Shown piece by piece: positions 46,317-55,793 of a DNA stretch of 64,000 bases. The stretch covers positions 1-64,000 of the forward strand of contig NZ_JAQGJV010000095.1 of the NCBI RefSeq assembly GCF_028290435.1, written 5' to 3'. Below the pieces are notes generated by a model. It was not told where the DNA came from. It was given only the letters and a program-made list of their open reading frames with translations, and made no database searches. Position 1 is the first letter of the stretch; every line of letters begins with the position of its first letter. Source of the DNA: Devosia sp. (GTDB lineage Bacteria > Pseudomonadota > Alphaproteobacteria > Rhizobiales > Devosiaceae). The position numbers and the translations under genes were made by a program.

Positions 46317-46356
46317 GTCGCCTAAAGTCGTCTCGAAGAATCCAGTTGGGTGCGCC

Positions 46357-46983
46357 GTGTCTGCTGACGACGCTATTATCGATCGCATTGCCGCGCGTCT
46401 CCTCTCCGCGCCGCCAGCCTTGGCGGAGGCGCGCAATCTGGTGCCCGACTGGACACCGCCGCAGCCGTTCGACCGGCCCCCGGTAGCAGCCGCGGTATTG
46501 ATCGCCATCGTGGCGCGGCCCGAAGGCCATACGGTGCTGTACACAGAGCGTTCGCCAGACCTGCGTTCGCATTCGGGGCAGGTGGCGTTTCCCGGCGGCA
46601 AGATCGATCCCGACGATCTCGATGCCGCCGATGCCGCCTTGCGCGAAGCCCATGAGGAAGTGGGCATGGAGCGGGCCGATGCGACGGTGCTGGGCTTTAT
46701 GCCGACCTATTTCACCGGCACCAATTACCTGATCACGCCCGTGGTGGCGACAGTGATCCCAAGCCGACCCTTCGTACCCAATCCGGGCGAAGTGCATTCG
46801 GTGTTCGAAGTGCCGCTGGCGCGCATTCTGAATGCTGCAAGTTATGCCCAATTCCGCTTTGAACGTGGTGGCCGGAGCGGCCAAACCTGGCAGATCGACC
46901 ACGATGGCCATCGCATCTGGGGCATCACCGCCAACCTGACGCGCCTGTTCCGCGACTTGGCTTATGACGAGGCGGCGGCATGA
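46357..46983 (+). CDS. NUDIX CoA pyrophosphatase-like hydrolase (NudL type)
   Basis: The product of 208 aa has the NudL (UPF0035) signature ahead of the Nudix box: LRSHSGQVAFPGGKIDPDD, then AALREAHEEVGM with the catalytic glutamates. Members hydrolyse coenzyme A and its thioesters. GTG at 46357 is chosen because the ATGs at 46273 and 46300 fall in the upstream terminator. It overlaps the next gene by 4 bases. Confidence 0.88.
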   Translation: MSADDAIIDRIAARLLSAPPALAEARNLVPDWTPPQPFDRPPVAAAVLIAIVARPEGHTVLYTERSPDLRSHSGQVAFPGGKIDPDDLDAADAALREAHEEVGMERADATVLGFMPTYFTGTNYLITPVVATVIPSRPFVPNPGEVHSVFEVPLARILNAASYAQFRFERGGRSGQTWQIDHDGHRIWGITANLTRLFRDLAYDEAAA

Positions 46984-48176
46984 GCGCGCTGGCCACCGCC
47001 GAGGCGCGGCTACGCGAGGCGGCCTGGCTCAAGCGCGCCGAGACGCAGACCATCTTCGCAGTCCTCGATGGCGCGATCGGGCGCACCCGCGTCGTCGGCG
47101 GCGTGGTCCGCGATACGCTGCTGGACCGCCACCGTGACAACCCGGACATCGATTTCGCCACCGAACTGCTGCCCACCGAGGTGATCGACCGCGCCGCCGC
47201 CGCCGGCATTGCCTCTTATCCCACCGGCATTGACCACGGCACGATCACGCTGCGGCTGGGCGATGTCGTGGCCGAGGTGACGACATTGCGGCGCGATGTC
47301 GAAACCGACGGCCGGCACGCCCAGGTCGCGTTCGGCACCGACTGGACCGAGGACGCCCAGCGCCGCGATTTCACTCTCAATGCGCTCTATGCCGAGCCCT
47401 CGGGCGCCCTGTTCGATCCGCTGGACGGGCTGGACGATTGCCTCTCTGGCCGCGTGCGGTTCATTGGTGAAGCCGCCCAGCGTATTGCTGAGGACGGGTT
47501 GCGGGTGTTCCGGTTCTTCCGCTTTTCTGCCAGTCATGGTGGCGAGACCTATGATCCAGCCGGGCTAGCTGCTTGCGCCGCTGCGGCGGGGCATCTCGGC
47601 CATCTTTCGGCCGAGCGCGTCGGCGCCGAGATGACGCGCATGCTGTCCCTGCCGCAGATCGCCGCCACCCTGCGCGCCATGACCCGCATCGGGCTGGAGC
47701 CCATCAATGAGGACACTCTGGCACTGCTCAAGACCTATGAGCGCCAGGCCGGTAGGCCGCAATTTCACGCCAGGCTGGCGCTGATCCTGGAGCATCAGCC
47801 GGCCGACGCGCTACAGCAGCGCTGGCGCCTGTCCAATGCCGATATCGACGCGGCGCTGGCCATCAAGGCTACCAGCGCATTGCTGCGCGCCTTCAAGGTC
47901 AATGAGGCCGTTTATCGCTACGCCGACTATTTGGGCAGAGCGATAGATGTTGCCGCAGTTCTCGCAGGCTGGGGCGAGGCCGGCAAGGTGGCGATCACGG
48001 AGCAGGTCGACGCCATCGATCCCCCGAAATTCCCCGTGGGCGGCCGGGATCTGCTCGCCTTGGGCATGCGGCCCGGTCCCGACCTAGGCAATGTCCTCGA
48101 CCGGCTAGAACGCCAATGGGTCGAGAGTGGCTTCACCCTCGACCGTCCTGCTTTGCTGGAACTGGCTAAAGCCTGA
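46980..48176 (+). CDS. cca: CCA-adding tRNA nucleotidyltransferase
   Basis: It adds or repairs the 3' CCA of tRNA (or a poly(A)-polymerase relative). The class II nucleotidyltransferase head has RVVGGVVRDTLL and DIDFATELL (metal Asp pair), then RRDFTLNALYAE, FDPLDGLDDC and EDGLRVFRFFRFSA. Length 398 aa is typical of alphaproteobacteria. Coupling (ATGA) to a NUDIX gene is common in this group. Confidence 0.93.
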   Translation: MSALATAEARLREAAWLKRAETQTIFAVLDGAIGRTRVVGGVVRDTLLDRHRDNPDIDFATELLPTEVIDRAAAAGIASYPTGIDHGTITLRLGDVVAEVTTLRRDVETDGRHAQVAFGTDWTEDAQRRDFTLNALYAEPSGALFDPLDGLDDCLSGRVRFIGEAAQRIAEDGLRVFRFFRFSASHGGETYDPAGLAACAAAAGHLGHLSAERVGAEMTRMLSLPQIAATLRAMTRIGLEPINEDTLALLKTYERQAGRPQFHARLALILEHQPADALQQRWRLSNADIDAALAIKATSALLRAFKVNEAVYRYADYLGRAIDVAAVLAGWGEAGKVAITEQVDAIDPPKFPVGGRDLLALGMRPGPDLGNVLDRLERQWVESGFTLDRPALLELAKA

Positions 48177-48368
48177 TCAGTGCTTAGCTGGCTTGTCGGT
48201 ATCGACGATACGTTCCTTGATCCGCTCGACCATGTCTGGACGGATTTCGGTTTCGCCATGCAGGTTGCGCAGGTTTTCCACCGCGCGCCGCACGACTTCG
48301 GCTTCGTTGTCCGCTTCGGTGTGCCAGGTCGAGCCTGGGATCAGAGTGCCTGAATCAAAACGCTTCAT
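48177..48368 (-). CDS. DUF1059-like small protein (63 aa)
   Basis: The sequence runs from a short N-terminus into WHTEADNEAEVVRRAVENLR and EIRPDMVERIKERIVD, which fits DUF1059 (His-x-Glu region, then a helix ending in P-x-M). Function unknown. It has a strong TAGGAGG ribosome site and a consensus EcfG promoter 31 bases upstream, so it is very likely a general-stress gene. Its stop touches that of cca. Confidence 0.78.
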   Translation of the reverse strand: MKRFDSGTLIPGSTWHTEADNEAEVVRRAVENLRNLHGETEIRPDMVERIKERIVDTDKPAKH

Positions 48369-48399
48369 TGCATCCTCCTAGATTTGGACTGCGAACCAA

Positions 48400-48424
48400 A
48401 ACGTCTCGTGACCGGGAGGGTTCC
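48400..48424 (-). promoter_or_regulatory. EcfG-type general stress promoter of the DUF1059 gene
   Basis: On the minus strand GGAAC (48424-48420) and CGTT (48403-48400) are separated by 16 bases, a full consensus match. The start codon is 31 bases downstream. The site lies immediately beyond the stop codon of the AAA ATPase gene. Confidence 0.72.
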
Positions 48425-48425
48425 C

Positions 48426-49601
48426 CTATTCGTCGGTAAACTGGCCGATCTGGCTCAGGCCTTCCAGCCAGGTGCCACCATCGTCGCGCACCACTTCGCG
48501 TGCGATGACGCCGCTTTCGGCGGCGATAGCGTCGGCAAGATCGCGAGCATGCGTCACCACCCAAATCTGGCTGCGCTCCGCCGCCTTGACGATGAGCCGC
48601 GCCAGCATCGGCAGCAGATTGGGGTGCAGGCTGTTCTCGGGCTCGTTCAGGGCGATGAAGGGCGGCAGCCGATAGGAGAGCAACGCCCCTGCCAAAGCGA
48701 GAAACTGCAGTGTTCCATCAGAAAGTTCGTGCGGCTCAAACACCCGCTTGGGCATTTCGGCATAACGCATGCCGAAGCTAGCGAATTCGCCAACCGGCGG
48801 GATGACCAGCTCGGCGCCCGGAAACGCGTCCTCGATCGCCCGGTCCAAGTCGATGCGGTCACCGCGAATATACTGCAGCGTCGCGAAGACGGCGCCCAGA
48901 TTGCTGCCATCGGAGGCCAGCGATGGCGCGGTGACGGCGCGCGACGGGCGGCGCAAGGCCGACTCCGCGTCGGTGCGGAAGCCGTGGAAGAACCGCCAGG
49001 CAATGAGCGAGTCCCGCACCAGGGCAATTTCGGACCGCCCCGAAAGCGCGGCCAGTGCCGTCTCGCTGGCCAGCATGTCGTCATTGGCCAGTTCTCGGCG
49101 CCCGGCGGCATCGCGCGCCCAAGCCACGCCGCCCTTGCGCTCCATCAGGTTGACGGCCTTGCCGCGCTGTTGCCAGTCGAGGCTTTCAGCCTTGATCTGC
49201 GCCTCATTCGGAAAGGCGGCGACGCCTGCCTTGGGCGCGAAGGCGACTTCAAGCTGGTAGGTCGGATCGAACCCGCCGTCTCCCAGGTCGGCGAAGCTCG
49301 CGGACAGCCGTAGGCTGTTGCCCTCGCCTTTGCGATAGCCGTCGGTGCGATACATTGGATCGAACTCGCCGTCGGCGCTCAGATTCTTGCCGCCGGCCCA
49401 GAAGATAGAAGCCAGCCCACCCTCGCGGGCAATCTCACCGGCCAGCGTGCCACGCGCCGCCGCCTGCAGCAGTTCCAGTGAGCGGTAGAGGTTGGTCTTG
49501 CCGACGCCATTGCCGCCGACGAGTACGGTCAGCTGCCGCACCGGGAACCGGATCTTGCGGATCGAGCGATAGCCGATGATGTCGACGGCGGAGAGGGTCA
49601 T
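48426..49601 (-). CDS. AAA ATPase of the SMC/RecF-like (AAA_21) type
   Basis: A 391-aa ATPase with the OLD/RecF-like layout: DIIGYRSIRKIRFPVRQLTV, Walker A VGGNGVGKTNLYRS, the ABC-like signature HELSDGTLQFLALAGALLS and Walker B PFIALNEPENSLHPNLL, where Asn replaces the usual Asp. There is no nuclease (TOPRIM) domain or partner gene, so a toxin-like role is not evident. It follows hemF by 1 base in the trmL-hemF operon. Confidence 0.87.
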   Translation of the reverse strand: MTLSAVDIIGYRSIRKIRFPVRQLTVLVGGNGVGKTNLYRSLELLQAAARGTLAGEIAREGGLASIFWAGGKNLSADGEFDPMYRTDGYRKGEGNSLRLSASFADLGDGGFDPTYQLEVAFAPKAGVAAFPNEAQIKAESLDWQQRGKAVNLMERKGGVAWARDAAGRRELANDDMLASETALAALSGRSEIALVRDSLIAWRFFHGFRTDAESALRRPSRAVTAPSLASDGSNLGAVFATLQYIRGDRIDLDRAIEDAFPGAELVIPPVGEFASFGMRYAEMPKRVFEPHELSDGTLQFLALAGALLSYRLPPFIALNEPENSLHPNLLPMLARLIVKAAERSQIWVVTHARDLADAIAAESGVIAREVVRDDGGTWLEGLSQIGQFTDE

Positions 49602-49602
49602 G

Positions 49603-50478
49603 TCACGGCCAACGGACTTCCGGCGGCATGGAGGAGAGGATCGAGTTCACATTGCCCCCGGTCTTGAGCCCAAACATGGTGCCGCGATCATAGAGCAGGT
49701 TGAACTCGACGTAACGTCCCCGGCGCACCAATTGCTCGTGGCGGTCGGCTTCGGTCCACGGGGTTTCGAAATTGCGGCGGACCAGTTCGGGGTAAATGCC
49801 CAAAAAGGCCTCCCCCACCGCCTTGGTGAAGTCGAAATCGGCGTTCCAGTCGCCAGAATTGTGGTGGTCGTAGAAGATGCCTCCAGTGCCGCGATGCTCG
49901 TTGCGGTGGGGCAGGAAGAAATATTCATCGCACCACTCTTTGTAGCGCTGGTAGTCGACGCCCGGGCGGTTCTCGCAGGCTGCGCGCATTGCGGCATGGA
50001 AGTCGGCCGTATCAGGATCGTCCTGGCTCCGGCGCCGGTCGAGCACCGGCGTCAGGTCGGCGCCGCCGCCGAACCACTGCTTGCCGGTAACGATCATGCG
50101 CGTGTTCATATGAACCGCCGGTACATGCGGGTTCCAGGGGTGCACGATCAGCGAAATGCCCGAGCTCCAAAACTGGGCGCCTTCCTCGGTGCCCGGCATC
50201 TGCTTGGCGAAATCGGCCGAGAATTCGCCGTGCACGGTAGAAATATGGACGCCCGCTTTCTCGAAGACGCGGCCATGCAGCATACTCATTTCGCCGCCGC
50301 CGCCCGCCGCGCGGTCCCAAGGAGTCCGCTCGAACGTGCCCGGTGCGCGATCGGCGTTCGGGCCCTGCACATCGGCCTCGATGGCCTCAAAGCTGGCGCA
50401 GATGCGGTCGCGCAGGGCGCGGAACCAGGCCTGCGCGGTGAGCTTCTTGGTGTCCATGTCTTGGTCTGGTGTGGTCAT
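49603..50478 (-). CDS. hemF: Oxygen-dependent coproporphyrinogen III oxidase
   Basis: It decarboxylates coproporphyrinogen III to protoporphyrinogen IX in heme synthesis. The 291-aa protein has [69 protein letters not shown] and the C-terminal [20 protein letters not shown]. It overlaps trmL by 4 bases. Heme supply fits the nearby cytochrome bc1 genes. Confidence 0.97.
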   Translation of the reverse strand: MTTPDQDMDTKKLTAQAWFRALRDRICASFEAIEADVQGPNADRAPGTFERTPWDRAAGGGGEMSMLHGRVFEKAGVHISTVHGEFSADFAKQMPGTEEGAQFWSSGISLIVHPWNPHVPAVHMNTRMIVTGKQWFGGGADLTPVLDRRRSQDDPDTADFHAAMRAACENRPGVDYQRYKEWCDEYFFLPHRNEHRGTGGIFYDHHNSGDWNADFDFTKAVGEAFLGIYPELVRRNFETPWTEADRHEQLVRRGRYVEFNLLYDRGTMFGLKTGGNVNSILSSMPPEVRWP

Positions 50479-50945
50479 TTGAGGTCTGCAAATCCATCCG
50501 TCTGGCGCTTGGCTTCGCCCACAATAAGGGTTGCCGCAAGCGCCACATTGATCGAGCGCAAGTTTTCGCGCATCGGAATACGCACGCGAAGGTCGCAGAT
50601 TTCGGCCACGGCGTCAGGCACACCGGCGCTTTCGCGGCCCACCATGATGATGTCATCCCCGCGATAATCGGCCGCATAGGCGGACTGGCTGGCCTTGGTG
50701 GTCAGCAGCACCAGGCGGCGGCCTGCAGCGCGGCGCCACTCGTCGAACGCGGCAAAGCCGGTATGTTCCACCACCACGGCCTGGTCGAGATAATCGAGGC
50801 CAGCGCGACGCAGTGTCTTGGCGGAAAAAATAAACCCGGTGGGATGAATGACATGCACGCTCACGCCGATGCAGGCGCCGAGCCGGATCAGCGTGCCGGT
50901 ATTTTGAGCGATATCGGGTTGATAGAGGGCCAGATCGACCGGCAT
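50475..50945 (-). CDS. trmL: tRNA (cytidine/uridine-34 2'-O)-methyltransferase
   Basis: A SPOUT methyltransferase that modifies the wobble base of tRNA-Leu. The 156-aa protein begins [20 protein letters not shown] and has the knot motifs [11 protein letters not shown] and [19 protein letters not shown]. It is first in the trmL-hemF-ATPase operon and divergent from petABC. Confidence 0.95.
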   Translation of the reverse strand: MPVDLALYQPDIAQNTGTLIRLGACIGVSVHVIHPTGFIFSAKTLRRAGLDYLDQAVVVEHTGFAAFDEWRRAAGRRLVLLTTKASQSAYAADYRGDDIIMVGRESAGVPDAVAEICDLRVRIPMRENLRSINVALAATLIVGEAKRQTDGFADLK

Positions 50946-51187
50946 CGGCGTGCCTTCCTGCTGGTGCGGGGAAGGGCGTTGAGGCGCTTGCCGCTAGGGA
51001 AATTGGGTATAGTGTCGCAGTTGTCTCATGTCACTGCCCGGCGCTCTGGACAAGTGCTTGTGACAGTGCAAAAAGAACCGCAACTGACGTGGCCGCTTGA
51101 GGGCGGATGGCGACCGATTCCGCGTATGCGCGTGTGGGCCTGCCGACTGCCGGCGCGTCTTAGGTGTATCGGACGGGGATCGTAACC
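50946..51187. other. Divergent promoter region between trmL and petABC
   Basis: 242 bases with no gene. It must hold promoters for both operons. A CTTGCC and a TATAGT occur near 50988-51014 on the plus strand, but their spacing is short for a sigma-70 promoter, so I do not call one. Confidence 0.35.
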
Positions 51188-51712
51188 TTGGCTACGCAAG
51201 CAGAACATCACGGGACACGGCGAGACTTTCTCCTCGTTGCTACCGCCGCGGTTGGGGGCGTTGGCGTCGTTGCCACGGTCTGGCCATTGATCAACCAAAT
51301 GAATCCGGATGCTTCGACGCTGGCGCTGGCCAGCATCGAATTTGATCTGTCCGCGATTGAGGAGGGTCAGTCGGTTACCATCCTGTGGCGCGGGCTTCCC
51401 GTCTTCGTGCGGCATCGCACGCAGAAGGAAATCGACGAGGCCAAGGCCGTTCCGATGAGCGACCTTAAGGACCCTGCCACGGACGAAGAGCGCACCAAGC
51501 CCGGCCACGAACAGTGGCTGATCATGATCGCCAACTGTACTCACCTTGGCTGCGTGCCGGTGGGCGAGTCGGGTGAATATGACGGCTGGTTCTGCCCGTG
51601 CCACGGCTCGGTCTACGATACTGCGGGCCGTATCCGCAAAGGGCCGGCGCCCAAGAATCTGGTGCTGCCGCCTTATGACTTCATCAGCGATACGCTGGTC
51701 CAGATCGGTTAA
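51188..51712 (+). CDS. petA: Cytochrome bc1 Rieske iron-sulfur subunit
   Basis: It takes electrons from ubiquinol to cytochrome c1. The 174-aa protein has a twin-arginine N-terminus ([18 protein letters not shown]) with one membrane helix. The [2Fe-2S] cluster motifs are CTHLGC and CPCHGS, followed by the Pro loop GPAPKNL. TTG at 51188 gives the family start ATQAEHHG and has GGACGGGG upstream; a GTG at 51164 is in frame but less likely. Its stop lies 12 bases before petB. Confidence 0.95.
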   Translation: MATQAEHHGTRRDFLLVATAAVGGVGVVATVWPLINQMNPDASTLALASIEFDLSAIEEGQSVTILWRGLPVFVRHRTQKEIDEAKAVPMSDLKDPATDEERTKPGHEQWLIMIANCTHLGCVPVGESGEYDGWFCPCHGSVYDTAGRIRKGPAPKNLVLPPYDFISDTLVQIG

Positions 51713-51723
51713 TGGGGGCTCCG

Positions 51724-52974
51724 ATGTCAGAACATTCGACGTACACGCCCGGGACCGGCATCGAGAAATGGCTCGATGAACGTCTGCCGATCATCAGGTT
51801 CTCCAAAGAGCACCTGATGGACTTCCCGACGCCCAAGAACCTCAACTACTGGTGGACCTTCGGCGCGATCCTGGCGATCATGCTGGTGGTGCAGATCGTT
51901 ACCGGCGTCATCCTCGCCATGCACTACACCCCTAATGTCGCCATGGCGTTCGACTCGGTCGAGCACATCAAGCGCGACGTCAATGGCGGCCGCATCATCC
52001 AGGCCGTCCACTCGGTTGGCGCCTCGATGTTCTTCGCCGCCGTCTATGTCCACATTTTCCGCGGCATGTATTTCGGCTCCTACAAGGCGCCCCGCGAAAT
52101 CCTGTGGATCCTGGGCGTGCTGATCTTCGTGCTGATGATGGCAACCGCCTTCATGGGTTACGTGCTGCCATGGGGCCAGATGAGCTTCTGGGCCGCCACC
52201 GTGATCACCAACATCTTCGGCGCCATCCCGGTGCTGGGCAATCCGATCCTGGAACTGCTGCGCGGCGGTTTTTCGGTGGGCAATCCGACGCTCAACCGCT
52301 TCTTCTCGCTGCATTACCTGCTGCCGTTCGTGATCGCCGCGGTCGTCGTGCTGCACATTTGGGCGCTGCATGTGCCCGGCAACAACAATCCGATCGGCGT
52401 CGACGTGAAGTCGAGCCGCGATACCGTGCCCTTCCATCCGTATTACACGATGAAGGATCTCTACGGCGTGGTACTGTTCGCGATCCCGTTTGCCTGGTTC
52501 GTGTTCTTCGCGCCCGATATCCTGGGCCATCCCGATAACTACGTCATGGCCAATAGCCAGGTGACGCCCGCCCATATCGTGCCCGAATGGTACTTCCTGC
52601 CGTTCTACGCGATCCTGCGCGCCATCGACTTCAACATCCTGTTCATCAACTCGCAGCTCGGCGGCGTGATCTTCTTCGGCGGATCGATCGTCATCCTGTT
52701 CTTCCTGCCCTGGCTCGATACCTCCAAGGTTCGTTCGGGCACGTTCCGGCCGATGTTCAAGTGGTTCTATTGGCTGTTCGTGATCAACTTCCTGGCGCTG
52801 GCCTATCTGGGCGCGGCACCCGCGGAAGGCGTTTACGTCATCCTGGCCAAGATCTGCACGGCCTACTACTTCGCGCACTTCATCATCGTCCTGCCCGTTC
52901 TCTCGCGCATCGAAAAGCCCCGGCCGCTGCCGGCCAGCATTTCGGAGAGCGTGCTCGGAAAGGCACACGCGTGA
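51724..52974 (+). CDS. petB: Cytochrome b of the bc1 complex
   Basis: An eight-helix heme-b protein of 416 aa holding both quinone sites. GGxxxx heme contacts are seen around [20 protein letters not shown], the Qo region [20 protein letters not shown] (trimmed) and the PEWY motif ([15 protein letters not shown]). It is the fused bacterial form. ATG at 51724 follows GGGGG; the ATG at 51712 overlaps the petA stop. Confidence 0.97.
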   Translation: MSEHSTYTPGTGIEKWLDERLPIIRFSKEHLMDFPTPKNLNYWWTFGAILAIMLVVQIVTGVILAMHYTPNVAMAFDSVEHIKRDVNGGRIIQAVHSVGASMFFAAVYVHIFRGMYFGSYKAPREILWILGVLIFVLMMATAFMGYVLPWGQMSFWAATVITNIFGAIPVLGNPILELLRGGFSVGNPTLNRFFSLHYLLPFVIAAVVVLHIWALHVPGNNNPIGVDVKSSRDTVPFHPYYTMKDLYGVVLFAIPFAWFVFFAPDILGHPDNYVMANSQVTPAHIVPEWYFLPFYAILRAIDFNILFINSQLGGVIFFGGSIVILFFLPWLDTSKVRSGTFRPMFKWFYWLFVINFLALAYLGAAPAEGVYVILAKICTAYYFAHFIIVLPVLSRIEKPRPLPASISESVLGKAHA

Positions 52975-53861
52975 TGGGCGGGATCGTATCGATGTTCAAG
53001 ACCAAGACTATCCTCGCTGCCGTCGCGCTTGTCGCCGCCTTCGCCACTCCCGCCTTTGCGCAGGAGCATGGCGGGCCCCAGATCGAAAAGCAGAGCTGGA
53101 GCTTCGGCGGCCTGTTCGGAACCTATGACCAGAACCAGCTGCAGCGCGGCTTCCAGGTGTTCCGCGAAGTCTGTTCCAACTGCCATGGCGCACGTTTGAT
53201 CGCCTTCCGCACCCTGGCCGAGGAGGGTGGTCCCCACTTCTCCGAAGGCCAGGTCAAGGCGCTGGCGGCAGAGTACAATGTCGCCGATGCGACCGCCGAA
53301 GGCGGCACTCGCAAGGGCGTCGCGGCCGACCGTTGGCCGTCGCCATTCGCCACCGACCAGGATGCCCGCGATGCCAATGGCGGCGCGCTGCCGCCGGACT
53401 TCTCGGTGCTGGCCAAGGCCCGTGGCGTCACCGACGCTTTCCCCTGGTGGATCACCAACTACTTCACCGGCTATTCCGAAGGCGGCCCGGATTATATCCA
53501 CGCCCTGATGAACGGCTATCACGAGGAAGTTCCGGAAAACGCACCGCACAATGCCGACGGCACGCCGTTCGCATTGCCGGAAGGCAAGTATTACAACGAC
53601 TACTTCCCCGGCCACGCCATCAGCATGCCGCCGCCGCTTTCGGACGGTCAGGTCACCTATGTGCCCGGCGAAGACGGCGTCACGGTTCCCGAGACGACGA
53701 ACCAGTATTCCGAGGACGTGTCCGCATTCATGATGTGGATGGCCGAGCCGGGTCTGGTATCGCGCAAGGAAACCGGTTTCAAAGTGCTGCTGTTCCTCGT
53801 GCTGTTCGCCGGCCTGATGTACGCCACCAAGCGCAAGATCTGGCAGGGTATCGAGCACTAA
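52974..53861 (+). CDS. petC: Cytochrome c1
   Basis: The bc1 subunit that passes electrons to soluble cytochrome c. A signal peptide (TILAAVALVAAFATPAFA) precedes a mature N-terminus; the heme c site is VCSNCH in REVCSNCHGARLIAFRTLAE. The axial Met is in the PPPLSDGQVTYVPGEDG region, and a C-terminal anchor helix (GFKVLLFLVLFAGLMYA) precedes the tail. ATG at 52974 overlaps the petB stop by one base; ATG at 52992 is possible. Confidence 0.96.
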   Translation: MGGIVSMFKTKTILAAVALVAAFATPAFAQEHGGPQIEKQSWSFGGLFGTYDQNQLQRGFQVFREVCSNCHGARLIAFRTLAEEGGPHFSEGQVKALAAEYNVADATAEGGTRKGVAADRWPSPFATDQDARDANGGALPPDFSVLAKARGVTDAFPWWITNYFTGYSEGGPDYIHALMNGYHEEVPENAPHNADGTPFALPEGKYYNDYFPGHAISMPPPLSDGQVTYVPGEDGVTVPETTNQYSEDVSAFMMWMAEPGLVSRKETGFKVLLFLVLFAGLMYATKRKIWQGIEH

Positions 53862-53894
53862 GGGCGCAATTGCCCGCTCCATTGCCAAGAATTT

Positions 53895-53923
53895 CAAAGG
53901 GCCCCTGGCGGGCCCTTTGTCTT
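53895..53923 (+). terminator. Likely terminator of petABC
   Basis: CAAAGGGCC (53895-53903) pairs with GGCCCTTTG (53911-53919) around a 7-base loop. The T run after it is weak (TCTT), so termination is plausible but not certain. Confidence 0.55.
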
Positions 53924-54019
53924 GCGCCGTGCGATCACGCGGTTTTGCCCTCTTGCCATCGTGGCCCAAGACCGCAATATGTTGCTTGAGCAAATCACCG
54001 CGCGTCGAGGGGAGCCGCC

Positions 54020-54214
54020 ATGTCCGCCATTCGCATCGCCGTTACCGTCGTCAGCGCCGCGATCACCGCCAGCCGCCACCCCGTGGTTCGGGCCGGGGTG
54101 AATGCCGTGGTCAACAATCCGCAGGCGCGCGAGACGGCCATAACCGCTACCCGTAACGCGGCCTATGGTGCCGGCGTCATCGCCCGCCACCTCATCGGCC
54201 GCCGCACCCGTTAA
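54020..54214 (+). CDS. Small hypothetical protein (64 aa)
   Basis: GAGGGGAGC lies before the ATG at a good distance. The product is Ala/Val-rich and basic (IRIAVTVVSAAITASRHPVV; RNAAYGAGVIARHLIGRRTR) with weakly hydrophobic helices. It resembles a small membrane-associated protein. No family recognised. It lies 22 bases before apt and could be co-transcribed. Confidence 0.55.
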   Translation: MSAIRIAVTVVSAAITASRHPVVRAGVNAVVNNPQARETAITATRNAAYGAGVIARHLIGRRTR

Positions 54215-54236
54215 TTTCTCTCACCACAGGCATGCC

Positions 54237-54785
54237 ATGTCGCTCGACCCTTCCAAGCTCGACCTGAAATCGCTTGTGCGCACGATACCGGACTATCCCA
54301 AGAAGGGGATATTGTTCCGCGATATCACCACGCTGATCGAGCATCCGCAGGGGTTCAAGGAAAGCATCGAGCGCATCGCCGCCGCCCATCGCGGGCTGGG
54401 CGTGACCCATGTCGCCGGCATCGAGGCGCGCGGCTTCATCTTTGGCGCGGGCGTGGCGATCGCGCTCGGCGTTGGCTTTGTGCCGATCCGCAAGAAGGGC
54501 AAGCTGCCCGGCGAGACCATCGGGCAGAACTACGCGCTGGAATATGGCGTCGACACTATCGAGATCCATGCCGACGTGCTCGACAAGGGCGATGTCGTGC
54601 TGCTGGTCGACGACTTGATTGCCACCGGCGGCACCGCTATTGCGGCAGTGGGGCTGTTGCGGCGCACCGGCGCTTCGGTTAATCACGCCGCCTTCGTCAT
54701 CGACCTGCCCGATCTCGGCGGCGCCGCCAAGCTGCGGGCCGAAAACGTCGCGATCCACTCGCTGATCGCTTTTGAAGGGCACTGA
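54237..54785 (+). CDS. apt: Adenine phosphoribosyltransferase
   Basis: It salvages adenine to AMP using PRPP. The 182-aa protein has TIPDYPKKGILFRDITTLIE, GIEARGFIFGAGVA and the PRPP loop VVLLVDDLIATGGTAIAAV. It competes for adenine with the adenine deaminase of the degradation route encoded at 29255-30964. Confidence 0.96.
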   Translation: MSLDPSKLDLKSLVRTIPDYPKKGILFRDITTLIEHPQGFKESIERIAAAHRGLGVTHVAGIEARGFIFGAGVAIALGVGFVPIRKKGKLPGETIGQNYALEYGVDTIEIHADVLDKGDVVLLVDDLIATGGTAIAAVGLLRRTGASVNHAAFVIDLPDLGGAAKLRAENVAIHSLIAFEGH

Positions 54786-54809
54786 GGTTCACGAGTAGCG
54801 CGATTGACC

Positions 54810-54946
54810 CTTCACCTCTCTCTTTGGGGGAGAGGTCGGCGCGCAGCGCCGGGTGAGGAGGGGGCCTTCCCCACGCACTTCACCCAGTAAAAGGCCCCCT
54901 AACCCGACCCAAGAGGGTCGACCTCTCCCCGGAGGGCGAGGTGAAG
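54810..54946. repeat. 137-bp near-palindrome (cruciform type), copy A
   Basis: CTTCACCTCTC-type left arm and GAGGTGAAG right arm enclose nested arms including GGTCGACCTCTCCCC. It is a diverged version of the perfect element at 60650-60782. It fills the gap between the convergent apt and GFA genes and could end both transcripts. Confidence 0.7.
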
Positions 54947-54948
54947 AA

Positions 54949-55353
54949 CTACCAGCTATTGCGGCCGTCCATTTTTTCCACCGTCACGCTCGACCAGTCG
55001 AAATCGTCGATCAGCCGCAGGTTGACGGCGAAGCTTTGCTTGGTGGGGAAGGCATTGGGATTGTTGGGGTCCTTGGGCGTGCCGTCATTGTTGTACAGCG
55101 AGGCCCAATCGGGCGAAACGCCCCAGGTCTGCATGCCGCAATTGGCGCAGAAGTGGTGTTCGTTGCCGTTGTCGCTGGCGGAATAGAATTTGCCTTCGCT
55201 GTCCGACAGCACGGTCATTTCACCCGGCTGGTAATAGCCCCAGATCGCGCCGGTGCGGCCGCAAAACGTGCAGTTGCATTCGCCGGCCCGGCTGGGCGGA
55301 TGCGGTAGCTCGATCTTGGTGGCGCCGCAATGGCAGGTGGCGATCAGGGGCAT
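54949..55353 (-). CDS. GFA-family (CENP-V/S-(hydroxymethyl)glutathione synthase-like) zinc protein
   Basis: A 134-aa protein with the GFA zinc cysteines: CHCGATKIEL, ECNCTFCGRTGAIWGYY and HHFCANCGMQTWG. The family is annotated as glutathione-dependent formaldehyde-activating, but real activity is doubtful for most members. ATG at 55353 starts the family alignment (PLIATCHCG). Confidence 0.88.
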   Translation of the reverse strand: MPLIATCHCGATKIELPHPPSRAGECNCTFCGRTGAIWGYYQPGEMTVLSDSEGKFYSASDNGNEHHFCANCGMQTWGVSPDWASLYNNDGTPKDPNNPNAFPTKQSFAVNLRLIDDFDWSSVTVEKMDGRNSW

Positions 55354-55448
55354 GGCGGGTCTCCTCGTTGACACCCAAAGAGTGCCATCCGGTGCTGACA
55401 GGATAAGTCAGCAGCATAAGACGAGGATAAGCCTAGCCGCAGCTCATC

Positions 55449-55793
55449 TCAATGAGCGAGGCAGAGCATGACGATGGCGTCTTTGGTTTCGAGCTGCAGC
55501 GCCACGCCCGCATTGGGGTCGGGCACGATACGGCCGGCCTCGATGCCCTTGGCGGTCTTGAGCGGGCCATCGGTAAAGCCGACGCCATCCTGGTAGCCGG
55601 AAACAGTGCCGGTGCCCGAAGCGGTATCGCCGAAGGTGGCGGAGGCGAAGCCATAGACATCGCCATAGATGGTCAGCACGCCGGCATGGTTGGTGGTGGA
55701 GTCACGGCAACCCCAATTGCCCACATAGCTTTGGGCATAGGCTGGAGTGGCCAGAAGAGCGGCGGCGGTGATGGTCAGGGCGATTCGGCGCAT
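55449..55793 (-). CDS. Secreted hypothetical protein (114 aa)
   Basis: A clear signal peptide (RRIALTITAAALLATPAYAQ, cleavage near residue 20-21) precedes a small beta-rich domain with two Cys (NWGCRDSTTNHAG and IVMLCLAH) that may form a disulfide. No family recognised. ATG at 55793 is chosen; the longer frame upstream lacks a signal. Confidence 0.65.
   Translation of the reverse strand: MRRIALTITAAALLATPAYAQSYVGNWGCRDSTTNHAGVLTIYGDVYGFASATFGDTASGTGTVSGYQDGVGFTDGPLKTAKGIEAGRIVPDPNAGVALQLETKDAIVMLCLAH

Noticed and set aside
50988-51014. A sigma-70 promoter for petABC from CTTGCC and TATAGT
   Set aside because: The spacing is about 14 to 15 bases, not 17, so the match is not convincing.
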